NCBI GenBank assembly: GCA_903887655.1
Contig: CAISQQ010000165.1
Location: 1 to 5,929 of the forward strand
From: an uncultured Burkholderiales bacterium
GTDB taxonomy: Bacteria > Pseudomonadota > Gammaproteobacteria > Burkholderiales > Burkholderiaceae_C
Length of the DNA stretch: 5,929 nucleotides
Direction of reading: 5' to 3'
Shown piece after piece: positions 5,712 through 5,929 of this stretch; positions within the stretch are counted from its first letter, which is position 1, and each line of letters begins with the position of its first letter. The notes below the pieces were generated by a model. That model had not been told where the DNA came from. It saw nothing but the letters and a program-made list of their open reading frames with translations, and searched no databases. A program made the translations under genes and the position numbers.

Positions 5712-5929
5712 ATGGCGCATATTTTTGAAGACAACTCACTCTCGATTGGACGCACGCCCTTGGTTCGCTTGAATCGCATCAACCAAGGAGGTCACGCCAC
5801 GGTGTTGGCCAAAATTGAAGGGCGAAACCCGGCTTACTCGGTCAAGTGTCGAATCGGTGCGGCCATGATTTGGGATGCTCAGAAAAAAGGCCTACTCGCT
5901 GCCGGCAAAGAAATTGTCGAACCCACCAG
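5712..5929 (+). CDS. cysK: Cysteine synthase A (O-acetylserine sulfhydrylase), 5' part
   Basis: The first 72 codons of a gene cut by the right edge; a full CysK is about 310-320 residues. The enzyme is a cytosolic pyridoxal-phosphate protein that makes L-cysteine from O-acetylserine and sulfide, the last step of sulfate assimilation. The sequence matches E. coli CysK almost line for line: IFEDNSLSIGRTPLVRLNRI, then LAKIEGRNPAYSVKCRIGAAMIWDA, then EIVEPTS, the start of the substrate-binding loop that continues as SGNTG in the family. Lys45 in SVKCR is the residue expected to bind the cofactor (Lys42 in E. coli numbering). The CysK pattern (EGRNPAYSVKCRIG) favours CysK over CysM, but the latter cannot be excluded fully from the N-terminus. 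It diverges from the dehydrogenase gene. Confidence 0.95.
   Translation, partial: MAHIFEDNSLSIGRTPLVRLNRINQGGHATVLAKIEGRNPAYSVKCRIGAAMIWDAQKKGLLAAGKEIVEPT

Overview
The window reads as a stretch of ordinary chromosome from a Gram-negative bacterium. Moderately GC-rich coding sequence, a Gly-zipper outer-membrane-type lipoprotein, a YceB-like (DUF1439) protein and a CysK start close to the E. coli form fit a beta- or gammaproteobacterium. A Burkholderiales (Comamonadaceae-like) source is my best guess, but it is an inference from protein style and not from a marker gene.

Layout: the window opens with the last 35 codons of an unidentified plus-strand gene (to 109), followed by a short palindrome that may terminate it. 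Two overlapping minus-strand genes come next. The upstream one (615-1148) encodes a DUF1439/YceB-like exported protein. The downstream one (161-637) encodes a small secreted protein with six cysteines that I do not recognise. A 201-bp divergent spacer with inverted repeats separates them from a plus-strand DUF1330 gene (1350-1640). That gene converges, 20 bp apart, on a minus-strand Gly-zipper lipoprotein gene (1661-2026). The 196-bp spacer behind the lipoprotein gene carries an imperfect tandem duplication (about 2048-2179).

The rest is mostly one minus-strand pair: a zinc-dependent medium-chain alcohol dehydrogenase (4445-5494) and, 5 bp downstream, a large exported M13 (neprilysin/PepO-type) zinc metallopeptidase (2223-4439). 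They look like one transcription unit. A 217-bp divergent spacer with a candidate promoter on each strand separates them from the 5' end of cysK (cysteine synthase A), which runs off the right edge.

Functionally the window is mixed: four of the eight genes encode probable envelope or secreted proteins, while the dehydrogenase, CysK and probably the DUF1330 protein are cytoplasmic. I see no RNA gene, insertion sequence, CRISPR array or phage gene, and no sign of a new multi-gene system. The most unusual non-coding signal is the duplicated block between the peptidase and lipoprotein genes.
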